From Acidobacteriota bacterium (lineage in GTDB: Bacteria; Acidobacteriota; Thermoanaerobaculia; Multivoradales; Multivoraceae), in NCBI GenBank assembly GCA_003388555.1, contig QQVD01000034.1:186001-250000 (forward strand): DNA of 64,000 nucleotides, in the 5' to 3' direction. Numbering within the stretch: position 1 is the stretch's first letter; the number at the start of each line of letters is the position of its first letter. Below are positions 22,800 through 30,922 of the stretch, piece by piece. The notes beneath the pieces were generated by a model, which saw only the letters and a program-made list of their open reading frames with translations, made no database searches and was not told the origin of the DNA. The translations under genes were made by a program, and so were the position numbers.

Positions 22800-22843
22800 A
22801 GGCTCGCGGGTCGGATGCGAGCACGCGGCGGCTCCACCTTCTT

Positions 22844-22873
22844 GTCGTCCCGGACTTGATCCCCGGATCCACG
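22844..22873. repeat. Intergenic palindrome resembling a dispersed CCCGGACTTGATCC-type repeat
   Basis: GTCGTCCCGGACTTGATCC is followed by CCGGATCCACG, with CCCGG and CCGGG-like arms around ACTTGAT. I recall near-identical motifs as dispersed intergenic repeats in alphaproteobacterial genomes; copy number here is unknown. Confidence 0.4.
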
Positions 22874-22961
22874 CGTTGCCTTCAGCGGTGACGCTCCGCT
22901 TCGCGACGAGCTCGCGGGTGCGATCGGTGAGCGCAGCGAGTGTTCTCTTGCGCTCGCTCCC

Positions 22962-25900
22962 TCACCAGGTGTCGACACACGGCCGCTTCTTGCCTTCGCG
23001 GCGTGGCGGAGCGGGCACCGAGGCGAGGCCGCGGGAGATCCAGTGGCGGGTGTCGGCGGGGTCGATGACGTCGTCGACCTCGAGGTGGGAGGCGGTGTTG
23101 ATCGCCTTGCCGCGCTCGTAGGACTCGGCGACCATGCGCTCGAAGGTGGCCTTGCGCTCCGCCGGGTCGTCGATCGCCGCCAGCTCCTTGCGGTAGCCGA
23201 GCTTGACCGCGCCTTCGAGACCCATGCCGCCGAACTCGCCGGTCGGCCAGGCGACGGTGAACAGGGGCGCCTTGAACGAGCCGGCGGCCATTGCCTGGGC
23301 GCCTAGGCCGTAGCCCTTGCGCAGCACGACGGTCATCACCGGCACGGTCATCGAGGCGCCGATGACGAAGAGGCGGCTGCAGTGGCGCACGATGGCGGTC
23401 TTCTCGGTCTCGGGGCCGACCATGATCCCCGGCGTGTCGCAGAGCATCAGCACCGGCAGGTCGAAGGCGTCGCAGAGCTGCAGGAAGCGCGCCGCCTTGT
23501 CGGCGCCGGGCGAGTCGATGGCGCCGGCGAGGTGCTGCGGGTTGTTGGCGACGATGCCGAGCGGCCGGCCGCCGACGCGGGCCAGGGCGGTGACCATGCC
23601 GACGCCGAAGCGCGGCCGCAGCTCGAGCACCGAGCCGCGGTCGGCGATCTGCTCGACGACCCGGCGCACGTCGTAGACGCGCAGGCGGTTCTCCGGCACC
23701 AGGTGGCGCAGGGTGCGCGGGTCGCCGCCCTCGAAGCGCTCGAGCGGGCCCTGGAAGTACCCCAGATACCGCTTGGCGACGGCGACCGCCTCGGCCTCGT
23801 CGCGCACCGCGACGTCGACGACGCCGTTGGGGACCTGCACCGACATCGGGCCGACCTCCTCGGGGCGGAAGACCCCGAGGCCGCCGCCTTCGATCATCGC
23901 CGGGCCGCCCATGCCGATGTTCGAGTTCGCGGTGGCGATGACGACGTCGCAGCAGCCGAGCAGCGCCGCGTTGCCGGCGAAGCAGCGGCCCGAGTTGATG
24001 CCGACCAGCGGCACCAGGCCGGAGAGCTCGCCGAAGCGGCGGAAGGCCCAGCAGTCGAGACCCGCGACGCCCATCACGTCGGTGTCGCCGGGACGCCCAC
24101 CTCCGCCCTCGGTGAAGAAGACCACCGGCAGTCGCCAGTCGCGCGCCAGGTCGAACAGCCGGTCCTTCTTCTCGTGGTTCTGCTTGCCCTGGGTGCCGGC
24201 GAGCACGGTGTAGTCGTAGGAGAGCACCGCGCAGCGCGCCGCCTCGGCGGGGAAGGTGTCTGCGTTGACGGTACCGATGCCGGCGATCAGGCCGTCGGCC
24301 GGAGTGCGGTCGATCAGGTCCTGCAGCTCGCGGCGCCGGCGCTGGGCGGCGACCGCCAGGCCGCCATACTCGATCCACGAACCGGGATCGACCAGGTCCT
24401 CGACGTTCTCGCGCGCCGTGCGCTGCCCTGTCTTGCGTCGCCTGGCCACCGCCTCGGGCCGGTTCTCGTCGAGCAGCTTGCCCTTGCGATCGATCAGCTC
24501 CTGCAGGTCGTCGCGCACCCGCTCGAGATCGGCCTCCCCGAGCTCGAGGTCGGCGGCACGCGCCGCGACGCTCGCGTCGACGCTGTCGCTGGGCTCGATG
24601 CGCAGCAGCGGGGTTCCGGCCCACACCGGCGCACCCGGCTCGACCAGCTGCTCCCGCACGATCCCAGGGCAGGGCGCGGTGATCTCGTGCTCCATCTTCA
24701 TCGCCTCGAGGATCGCCACCGGCTGCCCCTCGACCACGTCCTCGCCGACCGCGACCTCGAAGCCGATCACGGTGCCCTGCATCGGCGCTGCGACGACGCC
24801 GGGTGCGTGCTCGGTGAGGTCCTCGGCCGCGGTCCGCTCGGCGCCGCTGCGTCCCAGCTCGAGCACCGCCAGCGGATCGTCCGAGCCGAGGGTGGCGCCG
24901 GCGCGGCGCCGGCGGGCGGCATCCTGCGTGCACACCGCCTCGGCGCTCTCCTCGGCCTCCGGCTGCGGCCGGTTCGCCTCGATCGCTCCCTGCCGTGAAC
25001 CCCACTGCGCGGCGAGCTCGCGGTCGATCCAGGTGGTGGTCGCCTGGCGCGCGAAGCGCTCGGGATCGCCACCGAGCAGGTCGGCCAGATGGCGCAGGAA
25101 GCCGAGGTTGGTCACCACGCCGTCGACCTCCGTCTCGGCGAGAGCGGCGCCCCACTTGCGCAGCGCGGCGGTGAAGTCTCCGTCGGCGCCGCGCGCGTGC
25201 ACCACCAGCTTGGCGACCAGCGGGTCGAAGGACGGCGACACCTCGGCGCCGGCGGCGAGGTGGGTGTCGAGCCGCACGCCGGGACCGAGCGGCGTCGTCA
25301 GCCGCCGTACCGTGCCGCCGCCGGGCTGTAGCCGGCCGTCGGCATCGAAGGTCTCGGCGCAGATGCGGCTCTGGATGGCGAAGCCGTGGATGCGCGGCGG
25401 CGACTGGAGGCCGACTTCGTCGAGCGAGCGGCCTTCGCCGATCGCGAGCTGCAGCTGCACCAGGTCCAGGCCGCAGACCTCCTCGGTGATCGTGTGCTCG
25501 ACCTGCAGCCGGGGGTTGGCTTCGATGAAGGCGTAGCCGCGGCTGGCGCCGGAGTCCGGATCGCGGCTGGCGCAGTCGACCAGGAACTCGAAGGTGCCCA
25601 GGCCCGCGTAGCCGACGCTGGCCGCCAGGCGCACCGCATCGTCGGTCAGGCGCTCGCGCAGGGCCGGCGAGAGATCCGGGCTGGGAGCGATCTCGACGAT
25701 CTTCTGGTGACGGCGCTGCAGGGTGCAGTCGCGTTCGCCGAGGGCGACGACCCGCTCGCCGTCGCCGACGATCTGGATCTCGATGTGGCGGGCCCGCTCG
25801 ATCGACCGCTCGACGTAGAGGGCGTCGTCGCCGAAGGCGCCGGCAGCCTCCGAGGCGCAGCGTCGCCACAGGGCCGCGAAGCGCTCGGGATCGCGCCGGT

Positions 25901-26477
25901 CCTCGTCCGAGACCAGGCGCATGCCGCGTCCGCCACCGCCGTGCACCGCCTTGATCACCACCGGGCCGTCGCTGCGGTCGGCGAAGGCGCTCGCCTCCTG
26001 GAGCGTGCAGCCGTCACCGGTGGCGGCCAGCACGGGCACGCCGAGGTCGCGCGCCTGACGGCGTGCCGCCAGCTTGTCGGCGAAGACACGGAGCACCCGC
26101 GGCGACGGGCCGAGGAATCGCACCCCTTGCTCGGCGCAGAGCTCGGCGAGCTCGGCGCGTTCGCTGAGGAAGCCGTAGCCGGGGTGCAGGGCGTCGCATC
26201 GCTGCGCCGTGGCCGCGGCGACGATCTCGCCCGGGTCCAGGAAGGCGCCGGGCCCGGTGCCTCTCAACTCGACCACCGCGTCGGCGGTCGGCACCCCCCA
26301 CGGATCGTCGGGCGCCCGCAGCGCCACGACCCTGATGCCCCGTTCACGGGCGCTGCGTGCGATACGCAGTGCGATCTCGCCGCGGTTCGCGATCAGCAGG
26401 CTGCGGATGCGGCGATCGGCGGCAGGCGAGCCGGCGTCACTGGGAGTGTCGTCGGGAGATCGGAGGGTGTCGTTCAT
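22962..26477 (-). CDS. Single-chain biotin-dependent acyl-CoA carboxylase (BC-BCCP-CT)
   Basis: 1171 residues from ATG 26477. Biotin carboxylase at ~25-480: SLLIANRGEIALRIARSAR, ATP-grasp loop KAVHGGGGRGMRLV, EANPRLQVEHTITEEV. Biotinyl domain at ~590-660 has EAMKMEHE, whose Lys is biotinylated. Carboxyltransferase at ~700-1160: ENVEDLVDPGSWIEYGGLAV, GTQGKQNHEKKDRLFDLA, FFTEGGGGRPGDTD, then DTPGIMVGPETEK and a GMGLEGAVKLGYRKEL end. All three activities on one chain match the long-chain acyl-CoA carboxylase type known from mycobacteria. It carboxylates an acyl-CoA using ATP and bicarbonate. The acyl substrate is not certain. The ribosome site is weak. Divergent from the Edd-like gene. Confidence 0.93.
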   Translation of the reverse strand: MNDTLRSPDDTPSDAGSPAADRRIRSLLIANRGEIALRIARSARERGIRVVALRAPDDPWGVPTADAVVELRGTGPGAFLDPGEIVAAATAQRCDALHPGYGFLSERAELAELCAEQGVRFLGPSPRVLRVFADKLAARRQARDLGVPVLAATGDGCTLQEASAFADRSDGPVVIKAVHGGGGRGMRLVSDEDRRDPERFAALWRRCASEAAGAFGDDALYVERSIERARHIEIQIVGDGERVVALGERDCTLQRRHQKIVEIAPSPDLSPALRERLTDDAVRLAASVGYAGLGTFEFLVDCASRDPDSGASRGYAFIEANPRLQVEHTITEEVCGLDLVQLQLAIGEGRSLDEVGLQSPPRIHGFAIQSRICAETFDADGRLQPGGGTVRRLTTPLGPGVRLDTHLAAGAEVSPSFDPLVAKLVVHARGADGDFTAALRKWGAALAETEVDGVVTNLGFLRHLADLLGGDPERFARQATTTWIDRELAAQWGSRQGAIEANRPQPEAEESAEAVCTQDAARRRRAGATLGSDDPLAVLELGRSGAERTAAEDLTEHAPGVVAAPMQGTVIGFEVAVGEDVVEGQPVAILEAMKMEHEITAPCPGIVREQLVEPGAPVWAGTPLLRIEPSDSVDASVAARAADLELGEADLERVRDDLQELIDRKGKLLDENRPEAVARRRKTGQRTARENVEDLVDPGSWIEYGGLAVAAQRRRRELQDLIDRTPADGLIAGIGTVNADTFPAEAARCAVLSYDYTVLAGTQGKQNHEKKDRLFDLARDWRLPVVFFTEGGGGRPGDTDVMGVAGLDCWAFRRFGELSGLVPLVGINSGRCFAGNAALLGCCDVVIATANSNIGMGGPAMIEGGGLGVFRPEEVGPMSVQVPNGVVDVAVRDEAEAVAVAKRYLGYFQGPLERFEGGDPRTLRHLVPENRLRVYDVRRVVEQIADRGSVLELRPRFGVGMVTALARVGGRPLGIVANNPQHLAGAIDSPGADKAARFLQLCDAFDLPVLMLCDTPGIMVGPETEKTAIVRHCSRLFVIGASMTVPVMTVVLRKGYGLGAQAMAAGSFKAPLFTVAWPTGEFGGMGLEGAVKLGYRKELAAIDDPAERKATFERMVAESYERGKAINTASHLEVDDVIDPADTRHWISRGLASVPAPPRREGKKRPCVDTW

Positions 26478-26650
26478 GACGGGTGCCGGCGAACAACCAG
26501 CCGGGCGGCGATCTTCGCACGTCGCCTGCCGCGGCTCGTCGCCACCCGGTCCCAGTCGGCGCGGCGAAGCCGCCGACTCCGCCGCTGCGTCGATCTTTCT
26601 CGACTCATGCCGATGCCGCGCAAGCATATTCGGGGTAAGCTCGCCACAAC

Positions 26651-27691
26651 ATGACACTTATCAGCACTCTCTCCGCGCTCGGCGCGCGGGTCGTGGAGCG
26701 CGTACAGAGAGGAGCCCTCGGCAAGACCACGCTGCAACGTGGTGAGGGTGGCGACGACGCTCCGGCGTCGGAGCGAAGGCCTCCGGTGCGCCCGATCGCC
26801 TTCCCCAGCACCTCCGGTGCATCGACCGGCAGGGAGACGACGCCACCTGGCCGACAGAACGGCGTGCACAAGAGCGGCGCGCCCCACGGCAACGCTTCGA
26901 ACGGCAGCAAGTCGAACGGCAGCAAGTCGAACGGCAGCAAGTCGAACGGCGGTCAACTCAACGGGAGCTCGCTGAACGGCATGTCGAGACCGGGCGGCGA
27001 GAGCGCCGGCACGTCGCGTCGTCGCGAGGGTCGCGTGCCGATCGGACGACGGTCGGACAGCGCCGTGGTCTGGTCCGAGCCGATCGAGCCCTTCCCGGTG
27101 TTCGCGCACTGCAGCGGCAAGTGGGTGCAGGGCAACCTCGGCCGCGCCTGCCTGCAGTCCGGCCCTCAGTCCGAGGAGCCCCAGCGCCAGAGCACTGCCG
27201 ACGCGAGGTCGGAGATGCCGGCGGCGGTCGTCGCGGCGGACGCCTTCCGCTTCCAAGGCCCGGCCTTCGTCTTCGACAGCGAGGAGCATCTGATCGAGGC
27301 GTGCCACAACCGTGAGCTGGAGCGCGACTGCGTCGCCATCGTCCGCTTCCAGGGACGGCGGGCACAGGGTGCGGAGTACCGGCCGCTGAGCGACGCCATC
27401 GAGGCGCTGGCGAGGGTGCGGGCGCGCGGACACGAGGTCGCCCTGGTCACCGACGGTAGGGCGAGCAGCGGCAACTCGGGAGTCCCGGTGGCCGATCAAC
27501 TGGTGCCTGAGGCGCTGTGCAACGGCACCCTGCGCCGGCTGCTGCCGGGAGACCTGGTGCGCATCGATCGCGAAGCGGGCCAGCTGGTGCTGATGGTCGA
27601 CGAGCAGCGCATCCTGTCGCGGGATCCCGCGGCGCCGGAGCTGGCTCGGGCACGGATCAACGGCGCCAAGGTGGCGAAGCGATTCGGCTGA
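26651..27691 (+). CDS. Free-standing Edd/IlvD-type C-terminal domain behind a low-complexity N-terminus
   Basis: 346 residues. Residues ~30-140 are disordered in character, with Arg/Ser/Gly/Asn and an SNGSK pentapeptide repeat at 83-102. From ~155 the sequence follows the C-terminal swivel domain of 6-phosphogluconate dehydratase: GNLGRA (161-166), FRFQGPAFVFDSEE, ELERDCVAIVRFQG, HEVALVTDGRASSG, GDLVRIDREAGQLVLMVDE. The Ser in the TDGRxS segment, the proposed general base of IlvD/Edd enzymes, is kept. The N-terminal domain with the iron-sulfur cysteines is absent, so dehydratase activity on its own is unlikely. It may bind sugar acids, act as a scaffold or be a remodelled relic with a new head. 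No good ribosome site is seen before ATG 26651. Confidence 0.75.
   Translation: MTLISTLSALGARVVERVQRGALGKTTLQRGEGGDDAPASERRPPVRPIAFPSTSGASTGRETTPPGRQNGVHKSGAPHGNASNGSKSNGSKSNGSKSNGGQLNGSSLNGMSRPGGESAGTSRRREGRVPIGRRSDSAVVWSEPIEPFPVFAHCSGKWVQGNLGRACLQSGPQSEEPQRQSTADARSEMPAAVVAADAFRFQGPAFVFDSEEHLIEACHNRELERDCVAIVRFQGRRAQGAEYRPLSDAIEALARVRARGHEVALVTDGRASSGNSGVPVADQLVPEALCNGTLRRLLPGDLVRIDREAGQLVLMVDEQRILSRDPAAPELARARINGAKVAKRFG
26897..26952 (+). repeat. 15-bp coding tandem repeat (SNGSK)
   Basis: Three perfect copies of TCGAACGGCAGCAAG plus a partial fourth, in frame, add Ser-Asn-Gly-Ser-Lys units to the low-complexity head of the Edd-like protein. Confidence 0.9.
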
Positions 27692-27762
27692 GCAGCTTCC
27701 GTTCCTGGCGAGCAGGCCCGCCCGGTCGCTCGAGGCCGACGATCGATCCAAGGTCGTCGCAC

Positions 27763-27807
27763 ACTGCCCGGACTGCCCGGACTGCCCGGACTGCCCGGAC
27801 TGCCCGG
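27763..27807 (+). repeat. 9-bp tandem repeat at the 5' end of the CusF-like gene
   Basis: Five perfect copies of ACTGCCCGG. In the frame of the lipoprotein they would encode Thr-Ala-Arg repeats ahead of the hydrophobic signal core. Confidence 0.9.
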
Positions 27808-27822
27808 TCGGCTCGGTGGTTC

Positions 27823-28245
27823 TTGCTGTCGCTCTGCCTCATCGGTCCGATCGGCACCTCTTGCGGTGGTCGCGCTCCGGGAGCCGAGTCGGCCGAGCCG
27901 TCCGGCGCCGTCCAGCGCTACCGGCTGCGCGGCGAGGTCGAGGACTTCGACGGCCGCCGTCTGCGTATCCGTCACCAGGCGATCGATCCGTTCACCCTGG
28001 CCGACGGCAGCGTCGGCCGGATGGAGGCGATGTCGATGTGGTTCGGTGTCGATCAGGCGCTGCGAGGCGGCGGAGAGGTGCCGCCGCTCGGCTCGACGAT
28101 CGACTTCGAGCTGATCGTCGAGTGGGGCGCCAGCACGGCGGAGCGCCGCGCCCGCATCGCCTGGTGGTCTCCGGCCGAGCCGGCATCGCCATCCAGCGGG
28201 TCGTCGTCGGACGCAGCCGCGTCACCGGGCGAGGAAGAGCGGTGA
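27823..28245 (+). CDS. CusF-like copper-binding lipoprotein, start unresolved
   Basis: From TTG 27823 the frame gives 140 residues: a hydrophobic core (LLSLCLIGPIGTSC) with a lipobox GTSC, then LRGEVEDFDGRRLRIRHQAID and MEAMSMWFGVDQAL. The H...MxxMSMWF pattern resembles the His-Met-Met-Trp copper site of the CusF beta-barrel, and the spacing of strands fits a single OB-like domain of about 85 residues. A Ser/Ala/Glu-rich tail follows. No Shine-Dalgarno site precedes TTG 27823. The frame is open much further upstream through the Thr-Ala-Arg repeat array, which would provide a basic n-region if a non-canonical start is used. The stop overlaps the acylphosphatase GTG (GTGA). Function by family: periplasmic or outer-membrane copper binding; moderate certainty. 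Confidence 0.6.
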   Translation: MLSLCLIGPIGTSCGGRAPGAESAEPSGAVQRYRLRGEVEDFDGRRLRIRHQAIDPFTLADGSVGRMEAMSMWFGVDQALRGGGEVPPLGSTIDFELIVEWGASTAERRARIAWWSPAEPASPSSGSSSDAAASPGEEER

Positions 28246-28604
28246 GCGCCGGGACCGATCGGATCGTTCACGGCCTGGTCTCGGGCAGGGTCCAGGGGGT
28301 CTACTACCGGGCCTCCTTCCAGCGCGAGTGTGAGGCTCGAGGCCTCGTCGGCTGGGTGCGCAACCTCCACGACGGGCGGGTCGAGTTCCGCATCCGCGGC
28401 AGCGAGGACGCGGTCGATGCAGCTCTGCAGTGGGCGCGATCCGGCCCGCCGGCGGCGCGGGTCGAGGGACTCGAGACCTGGCTCGTCGAGGCGGCTGACG
28501 ACGAGCTGTCGGGCGACGCCATGCGGGTGCTGGCGACCGCCTCGCGGCCAGTCGGCGACGGCGTGCGAGAAGGTGGGGGAAGAGAGCGCCGCTCGGAGCC
28601 GTAG
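28242..28604 (+). CDS. acyP: Acylphosphatase
   Basis: 120 residues from GTG 28242, sharing 4 nt with the stop of the CusF-like gene. The complete acylphosphatase core is present: GLVSGRVQGVYYRASF with the phosphate-binding Arg23, and GWVRNLHDGRVEFRIRG with the catalytic Asn41. The usual length is about 90-95 residues; the extra ~28 at the C-terminus are Gly/Arg-rich. It hydrolyses carboxyl-phosphate bonds such as acetyl- or carbamoyl-phosphate in the cytoplasm. Confidence 0.92.
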   Translation: MSAGTDRIVHGLVSGRVQGVYYRASFQRECEARGLVGWVRNLHDGRVEFRIRGSEDAVDAALQWARSGPPAARVEGLETWLVEAADDELSGDAMRVLATASRPVGDGVREGGGRERRSEP

Positions 28605-28706
28605 GGAGAGCACCACGGCGGTCGTCGAGCCAGGACGGCAGGGCGGGCAGTCGTGGATCGCGGCGCCGGCACGGAATCACGACTCGCCGGCTCGCCGACA
28701 GATCCG

Positions 28707-28768
28707 CAGAAGATCCGCACCGCAGAAGATCCGCACCGCAGAAGATCCGCACCGCAGAAGATCCGCAC
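28707..28768 (+). repeat. 16-bp tandem repeat in the leader of the AIM24-family gene
   Basis: Units CAGAAGATCCGCACCG at 28707, 28723 and 28739, with a truncated fourth at 28755 that runs straight into the Shine-Dalgarno AGGAGGAAAG. A partial copy precedes the array. Confidence 0.92.
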
Positions 28769-28782
28769 AGGAGGAAAGAGAG

Positions 28783-29481
28783 ATGAGCCGCTACTCACTC
28801 GACGAGTTCGTCCAGCGCACCGCTCAGAAGGACCGGGGACAGGGGCTCTTCGAGCTCGAGGGCGACAGGGCACTGGAGATCAACCTGGCGGATTCGCAGG
28901 TCTGGGCGAAGCTCGGCGCGATGATCGCCTACCACGGCGCGATCCGCTTCGAGCGCGAGAAGATGCTCGAGCACGGGGTCGGCAAGATGCTCAAGCGCTC
29001 GTTCACCGGCGAGGGCACCCGGCTGATGAAGGCGACCGGGAAGGGCAAGCTCTACCTGGCCGACTCGGGGAAGAAGATCACCATCCTCGAGATGGCCGGC
29101 GAGACCCTGTTCGTCAACGGCAACGACCTGCTCGCGTTCGAGCCGAGCATCGCCTGGGACATCAAGATGATGCGCAAGGTCGCCGCGATGCTCTCCGGCG
29201 GCCTGTTCAACGTGCGCCTGGAGGGCAGCGGCCTGGTGGCGATCACCAGCCACTACGATCCGCTGACCCTGGCGGTCACGCCGCAGCGTCCGGTGATGAC
29301 CGATCCCAACGCGACGGTGGCCTGGTCCGGGAACCTGAGCCCCGAGTTCCGTACCGACGTGACCTTGAGGACGTTCCTCGGCCGCGGCAGCGGCGAGTCG
29401 ATCCAGATGGAGTTCCGCGGCGAGGGTTTCGTCGTCGTGCAGCCGTTCGAGGAGGTCGTGCTGCAGCAGCCGAGCCGCTGA
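28783..29481 (+). CDS. AIM24-family protein
   Basis: 232 residues from ATG 28783, placed by AGGAGGAAAGAG directly upstream. The sequence has the AIM24/TraB-like repeated beta motifs: IRFEREKMLEHG, GKLYLADSGKKITILEM, LFVNGNDLLAFE, FNVRLEGSGLVAITSHYDPL and a Gly-rich C-terminal QMEFRGEGFVVVQPFEE. Bacterial members are cytoplasmic, form oligomeric beta-helical trimers and have no established reaction; the yeast homologue is a mitochondrial inner-membrane organiser. It is preceded by the 16-bp repeat leader and is convergent with the kinase operon 13 bp away. Confidence 0.88.
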   Translation: MSRYSLDEFVQRTAQKDRGQGLFELEGDRALEINLADSQVWAKLGAMIAYHGAIRFEREKMLEHGVGKMLKRSFTGEGTRLMKATGKGKLYLADSGKKITILEMAGETLFVNGNDLLAFEPSIAWDIKMMRKVAAMLSGGLFNVRLEGSGLVAITSHYDPLTLAVTPQRPVMTDPNATVAWSGNLSPEFRTDVTLRTFLGRGSGESIQMEFRGEGFVVVQPFEEVVLQQPSR

Positions 29482-29494
29482 AGGCACGAGGCCG

Positions 29495-30922
29495 TCAGTC
29501 GGTCGGCTCGTTCGGTGGGAGGGTGAAGGAGAAGGTGCTGCCTTCGCCGGGCCGCGACTCGACCCCGATCGTGCCGCCCATCTGCTCGACCAGGCTGCGG
29601 CAGATCTCGAGGCCCAGGCCGGTGCCCGCGATCTCGTCGCCGCGGTGCAGACGCACGAACGGATCGAAGATCCGCTCGTGTTGCTCGGAAGCGATGCCGA
29701 TGCCGCGATCGGCGACGGTGAAGGTGGCCGTGCCGTCGCCACCGCGGCCGCCGTCGATCCGCACGCGAGGTGTCCCTGCGTCCGCGTACTTGAGGGCGTT
29801 GCCGATCAGGTTCTGGAAGATGCGCGCCAGCGCGCTGCGGTCCGCCACCACGGTCGGCAGCTCGCCGACCTCGACCACGGCACCACGGTCTTCGATCAGG
29901 GCGTCGAGCTCCAGCAGGACGTCCTCGACGACCGCTCCCGCGTCGACCTCGGTCAACTGCAGCTGCTCGGCGCCCGAGCGCGCGAACTCGAGCACCGCTG
30001 CGATCAGTGAAGCCATCCGCTCGCCGCCGTCGAGCACGAAGCCGAACATCTCGCGCCCTTCGTGGTCCTCCTCCGTGAGGTAGCGCTGGGCGAGGATCCT
30101 GCTGAAGCTGTTGATCGCCCGCAGCGGCTCGCGCAGGTCGTGCGAGAGGGTGCTGGCGAACTGCTCCAGCCGCGAGTTCGAACGCTCCAGACGACGCACT
30201 GCGTCGCGCAGCTTCTCGTTGGCCTGGTGCAGTGCGGTGCGGTCGCGCAGGGACAGCAGGCGGCAGGTCTCGCCCTCCCACTCCACCGACTGCTCGTGCA
30301 CCTCGGCGCGTCGGGTCGGCCCGTTCGCCGGGCTCCATACCAGCAGCTCGCCGGGAGGCGGCAGCTCGAGTCGCGTAGGCGGCAAGGGCTGGCCCTGCGG
30401 CCAGCCGAAGAAGACGTGAGCCGCGGGATTGGCGAAGCGCACGCCACCGTCGTCGCGCAGAACGACGATCGGCGTGTGGTGGCGGATCACCAGCAGCCGG
30501 AACTTCGCCTCGGCGCGACGCCGCACCTCGGCGAAGTCGAGGGTGCGCGCCAGCAGGGTCTCGTCGAGGTTCCCCTTCTCGAGGAAGTCGACGGCGCCCG
30601 CCTCGATCATCCGCACCGCGAGGTCGCGATCGTCCTGCCCGGTGATCGCGACCACCGTGGCCTGAGGATCTTCGGCGATCATGGTGCGAAGGACCGCCGA
30701 GCCGTCGAGATCCGGCAGATTGACGTCGAGGAAGACGACGTCGTAGCCGCCACCCCGCCAGGCCTGCAGGCCGCTGTGACCGTCGCACGCCTCGTCGAGC
30801 TCCGCCGAGGGCTCTGCCCGGGCGAGGGTCCGGCGCAGCGCCCTGCGATCGAAGGCGTCGTCCTCGACGATCAACATCCGCCTGCTCCTCGCGCCGCGAG
30901 CCAGGCGCGCCGATCTCGTCAC
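29495..30922 (-). CDS. REC-PAS-histidine kinase, third gene of the ethylene-receptor-type operon
   Basis: 475 residues from GTG 30922, overlapping the previous stop by 4 nt. The receiver (~15-130) has phospho-acceptor Asp66 in FLDVNLPDLDG and the Lys of FLEKGN. A short PAS-like segment (~140-230) is followed by HisKA with His261 (FASTLSHDLREPLRAI). HATPase shows NLIGNALKYAD, DRGIGIA and GTGLGLEI. There is no transmembrane segment. An input receiver on a kinase suggests it is a relay partner that receives phosphate or docking from the kinase and regulator encoded just upstream. No DNA-binding output is in the operon. Confidence 0.92.
   Translation of the reverse strand: MTRSARLARGARSRRMLIVEDDAFDRRALRRTLARAEPSAELDEACDGHSGLQAWRGGGYDVVFLDVNLPDLDGSAVLRTMIAEDPQATVVAITGQDDRDLAVRMIEAGAVDFLEKGNLDETLLARTLDFAEVRRRAEAKFRLLVIRHHTPIVVLRDDGGVRFANPAAHVFFGWPQGQPLPPTRLELPPPGELLVWSPANGPTRRAEVHEQSVEWEGETCRLLSLRDRTALHQANEKLRDAVRRLERSNSRLEQFASTLSHDLREPLRAINSFSRILAQRYLTEEDHEGREMFGFVLDGGERMASLIAAVLEFARSGAEQLQLTEVDAGAVVEDVLLELDALIEDRGAVVEVGELPTVVADRSALARIFQNLIGNALKYADAGTPRVRIDGGRGGDGTATFTVADRGIGIASEQHERIFDPFVRLHRGDEIAGTGLGLEICRSLVEQMGGTIGVESRPGEGSTFSFTLPPNEPTD

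Noticed and set aside
22882-25869. A 995-codon open frame on the minus strand overlapping the carboxylase
   Set aside because: It lies in another frame of the same strand as the acyl-CoA carboxylase and encodes an Arg/Pro-rich product with no motif.
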